From the NCBI RefSeq assembly GCF_023516595.1, contig NZ_JAMGBG010000005.1, positions 1 to 64,000 on the forward strand: DNA of 64,000 nucleotides, written 5' to 3'. The notes beneath the pieces were generated by a model, which worked only from the letters and a program-made list of their open reading frames with translations, was not told where the DNA came from and ran no database searches. Positions 12,601 to 25,400 of the stretch are shown in pieces; the first letter of the stretch is position 1; every line of letters begins with the position of its first letter. A program made the position numbers and the translations under genes. The DNA comes from Streptomyces neyagawaensis. GTDB lineage: Bacteria > Actinomycetota > Actinomycetes > Streptomycetales > Streptomycetaceae.

Positions 12601-13437
12601 GCGTACGCCGCCCTCGAAGCGCTGACCCGCGACCGCCGCGACGGGGGGAACCGCTGCGTCACCCTCGCCCTCGGCGGCCTGGAACCCGCGCCCGCCGGAT
12701 CCGACACGGTGGAGAGCCCGCTGGACGCGAACACCGTCCTCGCGGCCCTGCAACAGTCGCTGGACCACGACGAACCCGCCGCGATCCTCGCCGACGTCCG
12801 CTGGGACCGCCTCGTGGCCGCCGTGCCCGACCCCCGAGCGCTGCGGCTGCTCAGCGAACTGCCCGAGGCCGCCTCCGCCCCGGGGGACGCCACGCGGGAC
12901 GACGAGGACGACGCGGCCGCCGAACTCGCCCGCCGGCTCGAACCGTTGGACGAACCCGCGCGACGCCGGCTGCTGCTCGACCTGGTGTGCGACCACGCGG
13001 CCGCGGTCCTCGGCCACACCGGCCGCCAGGCCGTCCCGGCCGACCAGGCGTTCTCCGCCGTCGGGTTCGACTCGATGCTCGCCGTGTCCTTCCGCAACCG
13101 GCTGCGCACGGCCACCGGCGTCCCCATCGCCGCGACGGTGGTGTTCGACCATCCCACCCCCACCGCCCTCGCCGACCACCTGTACGACGGGTTGTGCGCC
13201 CGTCCCGGACCGGCCGTTCCCGCGCTCGCCGAACTCCGGGCGCTGGAGGCGGCCCTGACCTCCGCAGACCCCCGCGCCGAGGGCGCCGACGAGCTCGGCG
13301 CGCGCCTTCAGGACCTCGTACGGACCTGGGCCCGGCGCACGGCGCCCGACACCGGCCCGGCGGACACCGACGCGATCGGTTCGGCCAGCGCCGACGAACT
13401 GTTCGACCTGCTGGACAACAACTTCGGAATGGCCTGA
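1..13437 (+). CDS. Type I modular polyketide synthase A, modules 1-3 (5' partial)
   Basis: This is the C-terminal 4478 residues of a cytoplasmic multimodular PKS; the frame is open from base 1, which falls inside a ketosynthase, so the true start, loading module and first KS cysteine are upstream. Domain order is (KS)-AT-KR-ACP, KS-AT-KR-ACP, KS-AT-KR(inactive)-ACP, followed by a helical C-terminal docking region (about residues 4400-4478, ending [13 protein letters not shown]) of the common class 1a type that should bind the N-terminal coiled coil of the next protein. Phosphopantetheine serines are at visible residues 1189, 2803 and 4358. The stop codon overlaps the ribosome-binding site of the next PKS gene, consistent with coupled translation. 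By analogy with bafilomycin and concanamycin synthases it builds the tetrahydropyran end of a plecomacrolide. The domain assignment is secure; the product class is inference. Confidence 0.97.
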   Translation, partial: AALSSAGVTAAEVDVVEAHGTGTRLGDPIEAQALLATYGRERPAERPLWLGSLKSNIGHAQAAAGVAGVIKMVMALQQRALPKTLHVDEPTPLVDWASGGVRLLTEQREWEAVEGRPRRAGVSSFGISGTNAHLVLEEAPSAPEPEATPAPEPEATPEPEATPEPDTSPVPLVLSARTPDALRDQARRLLPLLRDTAGPAARDLAFSLLTSRSLFDHRAVVGGDRRAWEEGLAALADGAPGADVAAGEASATGPVVFVFPGQGSQWAGMARELLDESRVFAARMEECERALAPFVDWSLLDAVRSGQAWDRVDVVQPALFAVMVSLAEVWRSFGVVPDAVVGHSQGEIAAAVVAGALSLEDGAKVVALRSRALGVLAGRGGMVSVALAHDRLADLIADRPGLSIAAVNAPSAGVVSGDPDALAALLAHCEAQGVRARRIDVDYASHSAHVEEIRETLLEALSGLRPTAAHVPLYSTVEGGWLDTARMDADYWYRNLRATVGFAPAVRTLAESGYTGFIEVSPHPVLTMGIEETVHEAGCEAVVLGTLRRDEGGLRRLHHALGEAFVRGLPVDWKPALAGTGARLVDLPTYPFQRRRYWLEAPRASDSAAPADDGLWREIEAQDSAALADTLGVDPGAVGEVVPALSAWRSERIRGRRADSWRHRLGWRPLTLAPRASLSGRWLVVLPATDSGADVLAALTAAGAEPVPVVVSAPDQDRESLATSLRAASGAEPVAGVFSLLAEETRPHPAQPDVPAGLSLTLALVQALGDTGTDAPLWCATRALAAVGGGERPGAGAQAAVAGLGRTVALERPDTWGGLVDLPAVLDERAADRLGAVLATVTDEDQVAVRSSGVYGRRLLPVGPGRPAEARHSPSGTVLITGGTGGTGAQVARELAERGAAHLLLLSRRGPDAPGADELRAELAALGARVTVAACDVADRAQLAAVVAAIPEEEPLTTVVHAAGVLDDGTLDALDPARLATLMRVKVTAARTLHEVTDGIGLADFVVFSSFMGVLGSAGQGNYAAANAALDALVAERRAAGLPGTSVAWGAWAGGGMVDDRIAERLRRLGITPMEPRAAVRAMTTALADHDELCLVADVDWQRFREAAGLRSTALLSSLPGAAGARTPAQTGPAEQDGQVRGQLAALPAAERSRHITDLVRTHAATVLRHGAATDIAPGRAFAELGFDSLTAVELRNRLGTATGLRLPTTLLFDHPTPQALAAHLLAELAPSGPGTEEADAALPGGTVAVDDDPIAIIGIGCRFPGSAHGPDAFWQLLTEGRDVIADWPADRGWDADRLYDPDPDRPGTTYSRRGGFLHDAGGFDAAFFGISPREALAMDPQQRLLLETCWETVEHAGIDPTALRGRPVGVFVGTNGQDYPGVLHGAPGVSEGHVMTGNTASVMSGRISYELGLDGPALTVDTACSSSLVTLHLAAQALRRGECAQALAGGVTLMTTPKLFVEFSRQRGLAPDGRCKAFAAGADGTGWAEGVGMLLLERLSDARREGHRVLAVLSGTAVNQDGASNGLTAPSGPAQQRVIRAALADARVTAAEIDAVEAHGTGTRLGDPIEAQALQAVYGAGRTADEPLWLGSVKSNIGHTQAAAGVAGVIKMALAIGHGELPRTLHADEPSTHIDWDTAGLRLLGEPTPWPRTGRPRRAGVSSFGISGTNAHVIVEQAPDTGEADATDEAGGRAGETATGGAGRTRPSPARTLPLLLSARTPAALRAQAARLLAHLDTSPGTPLPDVALALVRGRAALEHRAAVPGDDETAARRALGALAAGTSDPDLVTGLAAPGRTVLLFPGQGSQRVAAGAALYRDEPVFADALDDVLAHFAPHLDVPLRDILFAAEGDERAPLLDRTRYTQPALFALEVALFRLLDHWGVVPDLLIGHSVGELAAAHVAGVLDLPDACALVAARGRLMDELPGGGAMMAVEAGEDEVLRALGELGLLQDTADGTVGIAAVNGPAATVISGDEDAVLRAVEEFRRQGRRTRRLTVSHAFHSARMDGMLDAFREVAEGLTYAEPRIPVISNLTGEPAPASELCSPEYWVRHVRGAVRFMDGVRRLVAEGATTFLEAGPGGVLSALVPACLPEDGPGAPGVTAIPLLPKGRPEAASVVAALARLHVRAVAVDWTAGHEGTAAPHVDLPTYPFQHERFWPRPAARKGEDGAPTGSDAFWDLVGTADAPSVASLLGLDERAPLGDVLPALSAWRARRDQEAAAARHHYRVAWQPLTLPARIRLSGSWLLAVPDDPAVTETAEAVERALTEHGAETTVVRIGAGTGRAELAGQLPAGATGVLSLLALTDLPHPDHAPLGAGLALTLTLLQALGDTGSRARLWCVTSGAVGAGQDTPPSPAQARVWGLGRVAALEHPDRWGGLVDLPERLDPAALRGLCACLGGVAGVDAGHGDGTTDGLAGEDQIAVRPSGLLGRRLVAAPESLPASGGRVIPGDAAATGDDVTPGGALAAPTGWRPQGTVLVTGGTGGIGRHVARWLAREGAEHLVLAGRRGTAAPGAAALVAELEQAGARVTVAACDLADRDATAALVGRLRAAGDTPRAVFHAAGTVSDTRTEQCAPAQLHAELAAKAAGADHLDALLADEPLDAFVLFSSIAGTWGSGGQAAYAAANAHLDALAARRRAQGRTALSVAWGPWEGTGMADGDAGAGLRRHGLVGLRPETALTALRQALDTGRTEVVVADVDWRRFVPVFTSGRPSRLLGALPETAGAAGAAEPSEGGPAADAALPEDHADGWRDRLTALPDAEGDRLLVELITTEAAAILGHESARRVDPERPLRDIGFDSITAVELRNRLVSATGFRLPVTGLFDHPTATGLARHIREGLTGAAPPAAVPDTTAPPAPHATDPADDPLAVVAMACRFPAGVRAPEDLWRLVADEVDAIGAFPTDRGWDLDSLYDPDPDRPGTFYSSGGGFLDGAGDFDAGFFGISPREALAMDPQQRLLLETSWEVLERAGIDPLSVRGSRGGVFVGVASQGYGTGPGTSSDGVEGHLLSGNVTSVASGRIAYTLGIEGPAVTLDTACSSSLVALHLAGQALRAGDCSFALVGGAAVMAAPDVFVEFSKQGGLSPDGHCRSFADGADGTGWGEGAGMILVERLSDARRLGHPVLALVRGSAVNQDGASNGLTAPNGLAQQRVIREALAHARLTTADVDMVEAHGTGTVLGDPVEAQALLATYGQGRPVDRPLWLGSLKSNLGHTQAAAGVAGLMKTVLAMGHATLPRTLHADDPTSRVDWSGGAVRLLDRARPWPAPGRPRRAGVSAFGMSGTNAHVVLEEAPPEPAVPEPPTAAQDTGDRPDTHAAPALPWLLSARSQPALREQAARLHAHLTDRPELRPADVAHALATTRSALPHRAVVVGTGRRELLDALAALADRSAASAAVEGQARGGGRTVFVFPGQGSQWAGMGSGLLDAAPVFAERVAQCERALSPYVDWSLTGVLRGEPGAPSLERVDVVQPALWAVMVSLAALWRSCGVEPSAVVGHSQGEIAAAVVAGALSLEDGAKVVALRSRALVALAGAGGMVSLAVSEDRARALLAPHGDRVCVAAVNGPDAVVVAGRPDALTDLLAACERDGVRARRIPVDYAAHSDQVARVRDDLLAALADVTPRTGGTPLYSTVTGEPLDGTLLTADYWYRNLREPVEFARATARLLDAGFDLFVETSPHPVLTAGVEGTAERAGRTITTVGTLRRDDGEPARFLASLAEAWTTGATVAWPDVVAEAAPGARPVPLPTYAFQRTRFWLPTPGRTAPGADAAGGAEQDRFWAAVDSGDPAGLAAALGADADATPEGFAPALREVLPVLSGWRRARLDRDAVRSLGYRVRWQPVADPPAAPLDGDWLLVVPKQHTDDPLVGACQDALRLGGARARTVTVDAGDAARTAQDVADAVADATRPVSGVLSLLALDERAAADGTPVLAGTAATLELLKALDTLGIDAPLWCVTGGAVAVHPDERLTRPGGAQLWGLGRVVGLEQPGRWGGIADLPPSPGPDEARRLAAFLAGGHEEDHLAVRPTGAHARRLVHAPAPDASAGRDWTPAGGTALITGDTAVLGADIARWLARRGARQVVLAGDRSADQVAVAALRDELTELGAELTVPDGRDPLAGLPGGAPLTVAVHLARAHDPGASLAELTPEDLEGALRSALGPVADLDALLDGHPAPDSVALAVLFPLSGVWGAARRGAATSAYAALEALTRDRRDGGNRCVTLALGGLEPAPAGSDTVESPLDANTVLAALQQSLDHDEPAAILADVRWDRLVAAVPDPRALRLLSELPEAASAPGDATRDDEDDAAAELARRLEPLDEPARRRLLLDLVCDHAAAVLGHTGRQAVPADQAFSAVGFDSMLAVSFRNRLRTATGVPIAATVVFDHPTPTALADHLYDGLCARPGPAVPALAELRALEAALTSADPRAEGADELGARLQDLVRTWARRTAPDTGPADTDAIGSASADELFDLLDNNFGMA
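427..498 (+). repeat. Tandem Pro-Glu-Ala-Thr repeat in the KS-AT linker of module 1
   Basis: The linker after the KS consists of about four tandem copies of a PEPEATP-like unit, visible in both DNA (gaaccggaagc repeats) and protein. It probably makes an extended, flexible spacer. Repeats of this kind change length by slippage, so copy number may vary between strains. Confidence 0.8.
3751..8529 (+). other. PKS module 2: KS-AT(malonyl)-KR(A-type)-ACP
   Basis: The KS has the active cysteine in DTACSSS (Cys codon 4273). The AT has GHSVGE (Ser codon 5680) and HAFH (6001-6012), the malonyl-CoA signature. The KR has TGGTGGIG near 7447, no LDD motif, and a tryptophan eight residues before the catalytic tyrosine (Tyr codon 7876), which marks an A-type ketoreductase. 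The ACP motif is GFDSI (Ser codon 8407). It adds an unbranched unit and leaves a hydroxyl, matching the ring CH2/CHOH of plecomacrolides. Confidence 0.93.
8602..13191 (+). other. PKS module 3: KS-AT(methylmalonyl)-KR(inactive)-ACP
   Basis: The KS is intact (DTACSSS, Cys codon 9121). The AT has GHSQGE (Ser codon 10501) and the slight variant YAAH (10801-10812) in a context otherwise typical of methylmalonyl ATs. The KR is degenerate (see separate entry). The ACP motif is GFDSM (Ser codon 13072). The module should release a beta-ketone with an alpha-methyl group, the carbon that becomes the hemiketal centre in bafilomycin and concanamycin. Confidence 0.9.
12157..12830 (+). other. Degenerate, probably inactive ketoreductase domain of module 3
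   Basis: The nucleotide-binding motif reads TGDTAVLG instead of TGGTGxLG. The serine of the usual LFSS block is lost (LFPLSG), and the usual YAAAN stretch is replaced around SAYAALEAL, so the aligned catalytic Tyr and Asn are missing. The lysine of the AAKV block is also gone. The fold seems retained, because the flanking structural segment and length are near normal, so it may be kept only for architecture. Loss of activity fits the ketone expected at this position. Confidence 0.85.
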
Positions 13438-13441
13438 GGAG
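13436..13441 (+). promoter_or_regulatory. Ribosome-binding site of PKS B (GAGGAG)
   Basis: GAGGAG begins inside the TGA stop of the upstream PKS gene and lies ten bases before the ATG at 13452. It fixes that ATG as the start although the frame is open much further upstream. Confidence 0.85.
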
Positions 13442-13451
13442 CACCGCGAAC

Positions 13452-16400
13452 ATGCCGGACGAACAGAAGCTTCTTGAGTACCTCAGGCGGGCGACCGCGG
13501 ACCTCGGGCAGGCGCGCCAGCGGCTGCGCGAGGAGGAGGACGCCAGGCACGAGCCGATCGCGATCGTCTCGATGAGCTGCCGCTACCCCGGTGGCGCCGA
13601 CGACCCCGAGCAGCTGTGGGACATGGTGTCCTCCGGCACCGACGCCATCTCCGAATGGCCGGCCGACCGGGGCTGGGACACGGCCGCCCTCTACGACCCG
13701 GACCCCGACCGGCCGGGCACCTCCTACACCCGGCACGGCGGATTCCTGCACCGGGCGGGGGAGTTCGACGCCGCGTTCTTCGGCATGTCGCCGCGCGAGG
13801 CCCTCGCCACCGACCCGCAGCAGCGGCTCCTCCTGGAGACCTCCTGGGAGACGCTGGAACGCGCGGGCATCGACCCGGCGGTCCTGAAGGGCACCGCGAC
13901 CGGCGTCTTCGTCGGCGCCATGACCAACGGCTACGGCGACGGCTCCCGGGACCAGTCAGACGTCCAGGGCCTGCTCCACACCGGCACCGCCGGCAGTGTG
14001 ATCTCCGGCCGGATCTCCTACACCCTGGGCCTGGAGGGCCCGGCGGTGACGGTCGACACCGCGTGCTCGTCCTCGCTGGTCGCCCTGCATCTCGCGATAC
14101 GGGCGCTGCGCTCCGGCGAGTGCTCCCTCGCCCTCGCGTGCGGTGTCACCGTCATGCCGCACCCCGACCCCTTCGTCGCGTTCAGCCGCCAGCGCGCCCT
14201 GGCACCCGACGGCCGCTGCAAGGCCTTCGCGGCCGGGGCCGACGGCACCTCGTGGTCCGAGGGTGTGGGTGTGCTGCTGCTGGAGCGGTTGTCGGACGCG
14301 CGCCGCCACGGTCGCCGGGTGCTGGCGGTGGTGCGGGGCAGCGCGGTGAACCAGGACGGGGCGAGCAACGGTCTGACGGCGCCGAACGGTCCCTCGCAGC
14401 AGCGGGTGATCCGGGCGGCGCTGGCGGACGCCCGGCTGCTGCCGGGTGACGTGGACGCGGTGGAGGCGCACGGTACGGGAACCCGGCTGGGTGACCCGAT
14501 CGAGGCGCAGGCGCTGCTCGCGACGTACGGCCAGGACCGGCCCGCCGACCGGCCCCTGCTGCTCGGCTCGCTGAAGTCCAACATCGGGCACACCTCGGCC
14601 GCCGCCGGGGTGGGCGGCGTCATCAAGATGGTCCAGGCGCTGCGCCACGAGGTGCTGCCCCGGACCCTGCACGTCGACGCGCCGAGCCCGCAGGTCGACT
14701 GGTCGGCGGGCGCGGTCGAACTCCTCACGGAGGAACGCCCCTGGGCCTTCGACCCCGACCGCCCCCGCCGGGCCGCCGTCTCCGGGTTCGGCGTGAGCGG
14801 CACCAACGCCCACGTGATCCTGGAGGAGGCACCGGAGTCCGCCGAGACCCCGGAGGCTCCGGAAACCGCCACCCCCCTGCCGCTGGTGCCCTGGGTCCTC
14901 TCCGCCCGTGGCGAGGACGCCCTCACCGACCGGGCCCGCCAACTGCTGGCCCTCGCCGACGCGGACGCCTTGATACCGGGCGCCGTCGCCCGCGCCCTCG
15001 CCACCGGCCGCTCGCCGCTCGAACACCGCGCCGTGGTGGTCGCGGGCGACGCCGAGGGATTCCGCACGGGACTCACCGCGCTGGCGACCGGCGGCGAGGC
15101 CGCCAACCTGGTCCGAGGGCTCGCGGGACCCGCCGGCCGGACCGTGTTCGTGTTCCCCGGCCAGGGGACCCAGTGGACCGGCATGGCCCTCGAACTCCTC
15201 GACACCTCACCGGTGTTCGCCGCCCGCATGGCCGACTGCGAGCGCGCCCTCGCCCCGCACGTCGACTGGTCCCTCACCGACGTCCTGTCCTCCGCCACCG
15301 ACCTGGAACGCGTCGACGTGGTCCAGCCCGTGCTGTGGGCCGTCATGGTCTCCCTGGCAGCGCTGTGGCGCTCGGCCGGTGTCGAGCCGGACGCCGTGCT
15401 CGGCCACAGCCAGGGCGAGATCGCCGCCGCAGTCGTGGCGGGTGCGTTGTCCCTGGAGGACGGCGCAAAGGTCGTCGCCCTGCGCAGCCAGGCCATCACG
15501 GCCATCGCCGGACGCGGTGGAATGGCCTCCGTCCCGCTGCCGCCGGAGGAGTTGGCCGGCCATCTCGGCCCGTGGGGCGACCGGCTGTCCGTCGCCGCCG
15601 CCAACGGCCCGGCCGCCACCGTGCTGTCGGGCGACACCGAGGCGATCGACGGCATCGTGGCCCAGTTGCAGGCCGAGGACGTACGGGCCCGCCGCATCCC
15701 CGTCGACTACGCCTCCCACTCCGCGCACGTCGAGGAGATCCGCGAACGGCTCCTGGAGTGCCTCGCGGACATCGAGCCGACGACCGGCCAAGTGCCGTTC
15801 TTCTCCACCGTGGACCTGAACTGGCAGGACTCCGGCGCGCTGGACGCCGAGTACTGGTACCGCAACCTGCGGCAGACCGTGCGGTTCGAGGAGGCCACCC
15901 GCACCCTGCTCGCCCAGGGCTTCCGCTTCTTCGTCGAGTCCAGCGCCCACCCGGTGCTCACCGTGGGCATCAGCCAGACCGCCGAGGCCGAGGAGTCCGA
16001 CGCCGTCGCCGTCGGCACCCTCCGCCGCGACCAGGGCGGCCTGGACCGATTCCTGCTCTCCCTCGCCGAGGCCCACACCGGCGGACTCGCGCCGGAGTGG
16101 GACACCCTGCTCGCCGGGCACCCGGGCGACACCGTCGACCTGCCCACGTACCCCTTCCAGCGGCGCAGGTACTGGCTGGAACGGCCTTCGGCCCACGCCG
16201 AGGACACCGCCGCCACCGACCCGGCGGACGCCGCCTTCTGGGAGAGCGTCGGCGGACAGGACCTCCCGGCGCTCACCACGACGCTCGGCGTCCGCCCCGA
16301 GGATCCGCTGACGGTCGTCCTGCCCGCCCTGGCCGACTGGCGCAGGCGGCGCGACGAACGCGCGACCGTGGACTCCTGGCGCTACCGGGTCGACTGGCGG

Positions 16401-19400
16401 CCCCTCGCCGACGCCCCGGCCGGCCGCACCGCCGCCGCTCCGAACGGCACCTGGCTGGTGGCGGTCACCGACGGCACGGAGGGCGACCCGGCGCGGGAAG
16501 CCGCGGTCCGGGCGCTGCGCGAGGCCGGCGCCGTCCCCGTGCCCGTCGTCCTGACCGAGGCGCACACCGACCGGGCCACGCTGACCGCGCACCTGTCCGA
16601 GGCGAGCACCGGCCCCGTCCACGGCGTCCTCTCCCTCGTCGCCCTCGACGAGCGCCCCCACCCGAGCCACCCCCACCTTCCCCTCGGCCTCGCGCTCACC
16701 CTGACGCTCGTGCAGGCCCTGGGCGACGCCGGCGTCACCGCCCCGCTCTGGTGCGCCACCCGGGGAGCGGTCACGACGGGCCGCGACGACGCGGTGACCA
16801 GTCCCGGACAGCACATGGTCTGGGGCCTCGGCCGGTGTGCCGCACTGGAGCACCCGCAGCGCTGGGGCGGTCTGGTCGACCTGCCCGACACGCTCGACGA
16901 GCGGGCCGCCGCCCGGCTGTGCGGCATCCTGGCCGGCCGGGACGACGAGGACCAGGTCGCCGTACGCCCCTCCGGCGCGTACGGCCGACGGCTGGTCCGC
17001 GCCCGGCCCGCCGACCCCGCCCGCGCGGACGCCTGGCAGCCGCGCGGCACGGTCCTGGTCACCGGCGGCACCGGCGGCGTCGGCGCGCACCTCGCGCGCT
17101 GGCTGGCCAAGGGCGGCGCCGAGCACCTCGTCCTGGTCGGCCGCCGGGGCGCCGACACCCCCGGCGCGGCCGACCTCACCGCCGAACTGACCGCGCTCGG
17201 CACCCGGGTCACCGTCGCCGCCTGCGACGTCGCCGACCGCGACCGGCTCGCCGAACTGGTGGCCGGGCTCGAACAGGACGGCCCCCCGATCAGGACCGTC
17301 ATCCACGCCGCCGGCACGGGCCTGCTCGTGCCGCTGTCCGACACCGACCCCGACGAGTTCGCCGACACCCTCTACGCCAAGGTCGCCGGCGCGGAGAACC
17401 TCGACGCCGTCTTCGACCGGGACGACCTGGACACCTTCGTCCTGTTCTCCTCCATCTCCGGCGTCTGGGGCAGCGGCGACCACGGCGCCTACGCCGCCGC
17501 CAACGCCCACCTCGACGCGCTCGCGGACCGGCGCCGGGCCCGGGGCCGCACCGCCACCTCCGTGGTGTGGGGCATCTGGGACCCCGAGGGCGGCGCGGGC
17601 ATGGCCGCCAACCTCGTCGAGGAGCAACTGCGCGGCCGGGGCATCCCCTTCATGGCCCCCCAGGTCGCACTCACCGGGCTCCAGCAGGTCCTGACCGACG
17701 ACGAGACCGTCGTCCTCGTCACCGCCGTCGACTGGGACCGCTTCGCGCCCGTGTTCACCTCGGCCCGGCCCAGCCCGCTCATCGGCGACCTGCCCGAGGT
17801 CCGCCGCGCGCTCGCCGAGGAGACCGCGCCCGCCCAGGACGGCGACGACACCGCCTCCTCGCTGCGCGACCGCATCGCGGACCTGCCCCCCGCCGACCGC
17901 GACCGCCTGCTCACCGACCTCGTACGCGGCCACGCGGCCGCCGTGCTCGGCCACGGCTCCGCAGACGCCATCGCCCCCGAACGCGCCTTCCGCGAGCTGG
18001 GCTTCGACTCGCTGACCGCCGTGGAGATGCGCAACCGGCTCAACGCCGCCACCGGTCTGCGGCTCCCGCTCACCGTCCTCTTCGACTACGCCTCGGCCGA
18101 CGCGCTCGCCCGGCATCTGCGCGAAGAACTCCTCGGCCCCGACACCGCCGCCCCGACCGGGCCGGCCGTGCCCGCCCATGTGCCCGCCGACGCCGACGAC
18201 CCGATCGCCATCGTCGGCATGAGCTGCCGCTACCCCGGCGACGTCCGCACCCCCGAGGACCTCTGGCGGCTCGTCGCCGAGGGCCGGGACGTCATCTCCG
18301 CACTGCCCGCGGACCGCGGCTGGGACCTGGACGGCCTCTACGACACCGACCCCGACCGGCCCGGCACGACCTACAGCTCCGAAGGCGGATTCCTCTACGA
18401 CGCCGGGCAGTTCGACCCCGCCTTCTTCGGGATCTCGCCGCGCGAGGCGCTGGCCATGGACCCGCAGCAGCGGCTGCTCCTGGAGACCTCCTGGGAGGCC
18501 CTGGAGCGGGCCGGCATCGACCCCGCCTCCCTGCGCGGCGGACAGGTCGGCGTGTTCGCCGGCGCCGCCTACCAGGGCTACGGCGGCCTGAGCGACGTAC
18601 CCGAGGAGGTGGAGGGACACCTCATCGCCGGTATCTCCACCAGCATCCTGTCCGGCCGGATCGCCTACACCCTCGGCCTCGAAGGACCGGCGGTCACCGT
18701 CGACACGGCCTGCTCGTCCTCGCTGGTCGCCGTCCACCTGGCGGCCCAGGCCCTGCGCTCCGGCGAGTGCTCCCTGGCGCTCGCGGGCGGTGTGACCGTC
18801 ATGGGCACCCCGCTGTCCTTCACCGGCTTCAGCAGACAGCGCGGTCTCGCCGCGGACGGCCGCTGCAAGTCCTTCGGCGCCGACGCCGACGGCTTCGGCA
18901 TGGCCGAAGGCGTCGGACTGCTGCTCCTGGAGCGGCTGTCCGACGCCCGCCGCAACGGCCACCGTGTGCTCGCCCTCGTGCGGGGCTCGGCCGTCAACCA
19001 GGACGGGGCCAGCAACGGGCTGACCGCCCCCAGCGGCCTGGCGCAGCAGCGGGTCATCCGCAGCGCGCTGGCCGGCGCGGGCGTGCCCCCGGCCGAGGTC
19101 GACGTCGTCGAGGCGCACGGTACGGGCACCCGGCTCGGCGACCCGATCGAGGCGCAGGCGCTGCTCGCGACGTACGGGCAGGACCGCCCCGCGGACCGGC
19201 CGCTGCTGCTCGGCTCGCTGAAGTCCAACATCGGGCACAGCCAGGCCGCCGCCGGCGTCGCCGGGATCATCAAGATGGTCCAGGCGATGCGCCACGAACT
19301 ACTGCCCCGCACCCTGCACGCCGAGGTGCCGACCCCCAACGTCGACTGGTCCGTGGGCGCCGTGGAACTCCTGACGGAGTCCCGGCCGTGGACCCGGGGC

Positions 19401-22400
19401 GGCCACCCGCGCCGCGCCGGCGTCTCCTCCTTCGGGCTCAGCGGCACCAACGCCCACGTGATCATCGAGGAGCCGTACGACGAGGAGCCCGGGGAGGCGC
19501 CCGAGGGCAACGCCCCCGGGACCGCCGTGCCGTGGCTGCTCTCCGGCCGGACCCCGGAAGCGCTGCGCGAGCAGGCCGCGCGACTCCACACCCATCTGAC
19601 GGACCGTCCGGAACTGCGGCCCCACGACGTCGGCCTCACCCTGGCCACCGCCAGGTCCGCCTTCGAGCACCGTGCCGTCGTCGTCGGCGCCGACCGGGCC
19701 ACCCTGCTCACCGGCCTGGCCGCGCTCGCCGCCGGAGAGAACGACCCCGCCGTGGTGCGCGGCACCGCGGCCACCCCGGGCCGTACCGTCTTCGTCTTCC
19801 CCGGCCAGGGCTCGCAGTGGGTCGGCATGGCGGTCGGGCTGCTGGACTCCGCGCCCGTCTTCGCGGAGCGGATCGCCGAGTGCGAGCGCGCCCTGTCGCC
19901 GTACCTGGACTGGTCGTTGACGGACGTGCTGCGGGCCGCCCCCGACAGCCCGCCACTGGACCGGGTGGACGTGGTCCAGCCGGTGCTGTTCTCCATGATG
20001 GTGTCGCTGGCCGCGCTCTGGCGGTCGTACGGCGTCGAGCCCTCGGCCGTCGTCGGGCACAGCCAGGGCGAGATCGCCGCCGCCGTCGTGGCGGGGGCGC
20101 TGACCCTGGAGGACGGCGCCAGGATCGTCGCGCGGCGCAGCCAGATCCTCACCGCGCTGGTCGGCCGGGGCACGATGCTCTTCGTCGCCCTCCCCGACGA
20201 GGAGGTACGCGAACGGCTCGCGCCCTGGGCGGGGAAGCTGTCCGTCGCCGCCGTCAACGGGCCCGCCGCCGTGACCGTCTCCGGTGACCCCGAGGCCCTG
20301 GAGGAGTTCGGCGAGCGGCTGTCCGAGGACGGCGTGATGCGCTGGACGATCCCGGGCGTCACCTTCGCCGGACACTCGCCCCAGGTCGACGAGGTGCGCG
20401 GGGAACTCCTGGACGCGCTCGCCGGTGTCGCGCCGCGCCGCACCGACATCGCCTTCTACTCCACCGTGACCGGGGGCGTCGTTGACACCACGACCCTGGA
20501 CACCGAGTACTGGTACCGCAACCTCCGTGAGCCCGTCGAGTTCCACCGGACCGTCGCCGCGCTGATCGAGGACGGCCACGACACCTTCGTCGAGACCGGC
20601 CCGCACCCGGTGCTGACCGTCTGGATCGAACGGAGCCTGGAGGCCGCGGACGTCACCGGCCGGGTCACCGGCACCCTCCTCACCGACGACGGCGGCCCCG
20701 ACCGGTTCCTGACCGCCCTGGCCGCACCGCACGTCCACGGCGTCCCCGTCGACTGGTCCGCCGTGTTCGCGGGCGCCGACGCCCGACCCGTCGAACTGCC
20801 CACCTACGCCTTCCAGCGGCAGCGGTACTGGCTGGAGCCCACCGCCACGGCCGCCGGCACCGCCGCCGGGGCGCCGGGCGCGGACCGGCCCGGCGACACC
20901 GCCTTCTGGGACGCCGTCGAGCGAGGCGACCTCACCGCCGTCGCCACCGCGCTGAACCTGCCCGACGAGGACGACAGCGTCCGCACCTCCCTGGGCGGAG
21001 TCCTCCCCGCGCTCGCCGACTGGCAGCGCGGCCGTCGCAGCCGCACCGCCATCGACGGCTGGCGCTACCGCGTCACCTACAAGACCCTGCACCCCGCCCC
21101 CGGCACCCCCGCCCTCACCGGCACCTGGTGGGTCGTCGTACCGGCCGACGCGGCCACGCACCCCATGGTGACGGGCGCGCTGCGGGCCCTCGAACGGCAC
21201 GGCGCCCTGGCCGTACCGGTCGAGATCGGCGCCGCCGACAACGACCGGGCCGCGCTCGCCGCCCGGCTGGGCGCCGCGGCCGCCCCGGACGGCGGCGTGC
21301 TCTCGCTGCTCGCCCTCGCCGAGCAGCCGTACACCGACGGGACGGCTCTGCCGACCGGGCTCGCCCTCACCACCACCCTCCTCCAGGCGCTCGGCGACGC
21401 CGGGATCAACGCCCCCCTGTGGTCCGTCACCTGCGGCGCGGTGTCCGTCGGCCGCTCCGACGCCCTCACCGCACCCGCCCAGGCGACCCTGTGGGGACTC
21501 GGCGCCGTGGCCGGCGTGGAGTACCCGGAACGCTGGGCCGGACTGGTCGACCTGCCGGCCGACCTCGACGACCGCTCCGGCGGCCGGCTCGCTGCCGTAC
21601 TGGCCGGCCTCGACGGCGAGGACCAGGTCGCGATCCGGCCCTCGGGGATCTACGGCCGCAGGCTGGTAAGGGCCCTGCCCGGCGACGAGACGGCCCCGGT
21701 CGCCTGGAAACCGGACGGCACCGTACTGATCACCGGCGGCACCGGCGCCCTCGGCGCCCATGTCGCCCGCAGGCTCGCCCGCTCCGGCACCCGGCACCTG
21801 CTGCTCACCGGCCGACGGGGCCCCGACACCCCCGGTGCCGCCGAACTCGTCGCCGAACTCGCCGACCTGGGCGCCGAGGCGAGGGTCGCCGCCTGTGACG
21901 CCGCCGACCGCGACGCGCTCGCCGCCCTCCTCGCCGGCATCCCCGACGACCGCCCCCTGCGCGCCGTCGTGCACGCCGCCGGTGTCCTCGACGACGGCGT
22001 CCTCGACACCCTCACCCCCGAACGGGCCGCCGGAGTCCTGCGCCCCAAGATGGACGCCGCCCGCAACCTGGACGCCCTCACCCGCGACCTGGACCTCAGC
22101 GCGTTCGTCCTGTTCTCCTCGCTCGCCGGCACCCTCGGCGGCACCGGCCAGGGCAGCTACGCCGCCGCCAACGCCTACCTCGACGCCCTCGCCGAGCACC
22201 GGCGCTCACTCGGCCTTCCGGCCACCGCCGTGGCCTGGGGCCTGTGGGCGGGGGACAGCGCCGCCAACTCCGCCCGCGAACAGCTCGTACGCAACGGCAT
22301 CCCGCCGATGGACCCGGAACTGGCCGTCACCGCCCTCGAACAGGCCGTGGAACAGGGCGAGAACAGGTTGATCCTCTGCGACTTCGCCTGGGACCGGTTC

Positions 22401-25400
22401 GCCCCCGCCTACACCGCGCTGCGGCCCAGCGCCGTCCTGCGCGAACTGCCCGAGGCCCGCGACATCCTGGCCGCCGCCGGGGCCGACGGGCAGGACACCG
22501 GGGCGGACTCCCTCGCCGGACGCCTCGCCGCCCTGTCCGTACAGGAGCGGCAGGAGGAACTGGTCCGGCTGATCCGCACCGAGGTCGCCGCCGTCCTCGG
22601 CTACCCCGACCCCGCCGACGTCGACCCCGACCGTGTCTTCAAGGACCTCGGCTTCGACTCGCTCACCGCGGTCGACCTGCGCAACCGCCTCTCCGAGGTC
22701 ACCGGGCTGCGTCTGTCGGTGACCCTGGTCTTCGACCACCCCACCGTCACCGCCCTGGTGGACCACGTACGGTCCGAACTGGGCGGCACGGCACCGGTGT
22801 CGACATCCGCCCCGGTGGTGCCCGACTCGCCGGCCATGCCGGTCGTCGACGACGACGCCATCGCCGTCGTCTCGATGAGCTGCCGCTACCCCGGCGGTGT
22901 CACCACCCCGGAGGAGCTGTGGCGGCTGGTGTCCTCGGGCGCCGACGCCATCACCGAGTTCCCCACCGGCCGTGGCTGGGACCTCGACGAGCTGTACGAC
23001 CCGGACCCGGAGAAGATCGGCCGGACCTACGCCCGCGAGGGCGGATTCCTGCACGACGCCGACCACTTCGACCCCGCGTTCTTCGGGATCTCCCCGCGTG
23101 AGGCGCTGTCGATCGACCCGCAGCAGCGGCTGCTCCTGGAGATCTCCTGGGAGGCCTTCGAACGGGCCGGTATCGACCCGGCGTCACTGAAGGGCAGCAG
23201 GGCCGGCGTCTTCGTCGGGTCCAGCTACCGCGACTACGGCTCCCGCGTCCAGGAGCCCACCGAGGAGACCGAGGGCTACCTCGGCATCGGCAGCGCGGGC
23301 AGCGTCGCCTCCGGCCGGATCTCCTACACCTTCGGCCTGGAGGGCCCGGCGGTCACCGTGGACACGGCCTGCTCGTCCTCCCTGGTCGCCGTGCACCTCG
23401 CGGCCCAGGCCCTGCGCTCCGGCGAGTGCACGCTCGCCCTCGCGGGCGGTGTCACGGTGATGTCCACCCCCGGCGCGTTCATCGAGTTCAGCAGGCAGCG
23501 AGGGCTCGCCGCCGACGGCCGCTGCAAGCCCTTCGCCGAGGCCGCCGACGGCACCGCCTGGGCCGAGGGCGCCGGCCTGGTCGTACTGGAACGGCTGTCC
23601 GACGCCCGCCGCAACGGCCACCCGGTGCTCGCCCTGGTCCGCGGCTCGGCCGTCAACCAGGACGGCGCCAGCAACGGCCTCACCGCCCCCAACGGACCCT
23701 CCCAGCAGCGCGTCATCCGGCAGGCACTCGCCTCCGCCGGGCTGAATAGCGCGGACGTCGACGCGGTGGAGGCGCACGGTACGGGCACCCGGCTCGGCGA
23801 CCCGATCGAGGCGCAGGCACTGCTGGCGACGTACGGCCAGGACCGGCCCGCCGACCGGCCGCTGCTCCTCGGCTCCCTCAAGTCCAACATGGGACACGCC
23901 CAGGCCGCCGCCGGTATCGCGGGCCTGCAGAAGATGGTGCTGGCCATGCGGCACGGAGTCCTGCCGCGCACCCTCCACGTCGACGCGCCGACCCCGTTCG
24001 TCGACTGGTCGGCGGGCGCCGTGTCGCTGCTCACCGAGGACACCCCGTGGCCGGACAACGGCCACCCGCGCCGCGCCGGCATCTCCTCCTTCGGCGTGAG
24101 CGGCACCAACGCGCACACGATCCTGGAACACGTACCGGACGAGTACGCCCCGGACGGCCTGGACGAGGCCGGTGATGACGCCGCTGACGACGGGACCGTC
24201 CTGCCGTGGCTGCTGTCGGCCCGCAGCCGGGCCGCGCTGCGCGCCCAGGCCCAGCGGCTGCTGGAGCACACCGACGCCCGGCCCGGCCTGCGCCCGGCCG
24301 ACATCGCGCACACCCTGGCCACCGGCCGCAGCGCCTTCGAGTACCGGGGCGCCGTCGTGGGCGACAGCCGCGAGGCCCTGACCGGCGGACTGAAGGCACT
24401 CGCCACCGGCGGAAGCGCGCCCGGCGTCACCCAGGGCACGGCCGTGGCGGGGAAGGTCGCCTTCCTCTTCGCCGGACAGGGCAGCCAGCGCGCCGCGATG
24501 GGCGCCGAACTGTACGCCCGGTACCCCGTGTTCGCGGACGCCTTCGACGAGATCTGTGCCGAACTGGACCCGCTGCTCGACCGCCCGCTGCGCGAGGTCG
24601 TCTTCGCCCCGGCCGGTTCGGACGCGGCGGCCCTCCTGGACCGTACGGAGTACACGCAGCCCGCGCTCTTCGCCGTCGAAGTCGCCCTCTTCCGGCTGGT
24701 CGAGCACTGGGGCGTGGTACCGGACCTGCTGCTCGGCCACTCCATCGGCGTACTGGCCGCCGCCCACGTCGCGGGGGTCTTCACCGCGCCCGACGCCGCC
24801 GCGCTGGTCGCGGCCCGGGGCCGGCTGATGCAGGCACTGCCCGAGGGCGGCGCCATGGTCGCGCTCACCGCGTCCGAGGCGGATGCCACGGCGCTCCTGG
24901 CCCCCTACGACGGCCGCGTCGCGGTGGCCGCCGTCAACGGGCCGGCCTCCGTCGTCGTCTCCGGCGACGAGGACGCCGTCCTCGACCTCGCCGAACAGTG
25001 GCGCGACCGGGGCGGCAAGGCCCGTCGGCTCACCGTCAGCCACGCCTTCCACTCGCCGCACATGGACGCCATGCTCGACGAGTTCCGGCGGGTCGCCGAG
25101 AGCCTGGACTACCGGGCGCCGCGCATCCCGCTGGTCTCCGACGTCACCGGCGAACTCGCCACCCCCGAGCAGCTGGGATCGCCCGAGTACTGGGTGCGGC
25201 ACGTCCGTGAGGCGGTGCGCTTCCACGACGGCATGCGGCGGCTCGCCGCCGAGGGCGCCGTCACCTACCTCGAACTGGGCCCCGACGGCTCGCTGACCGC
25301 CATGGGACGCGACTGCTTCGCCGAAGCCGACCCCATCGGCTCCGACGACCCGGTGGACCCGTCCGCCGCCGGCCCCCTCGTGCCGCTGCTGCGCAAGGAC

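Noticed and set aside
12987..13451. Upstream extension of the PKS B frame into PKS A
   Set aside because: The frame is open, but the translation is Arg/Pro-rich without motifs; the strong ribosome-binding site and docking helix at 13452 mark the real start.
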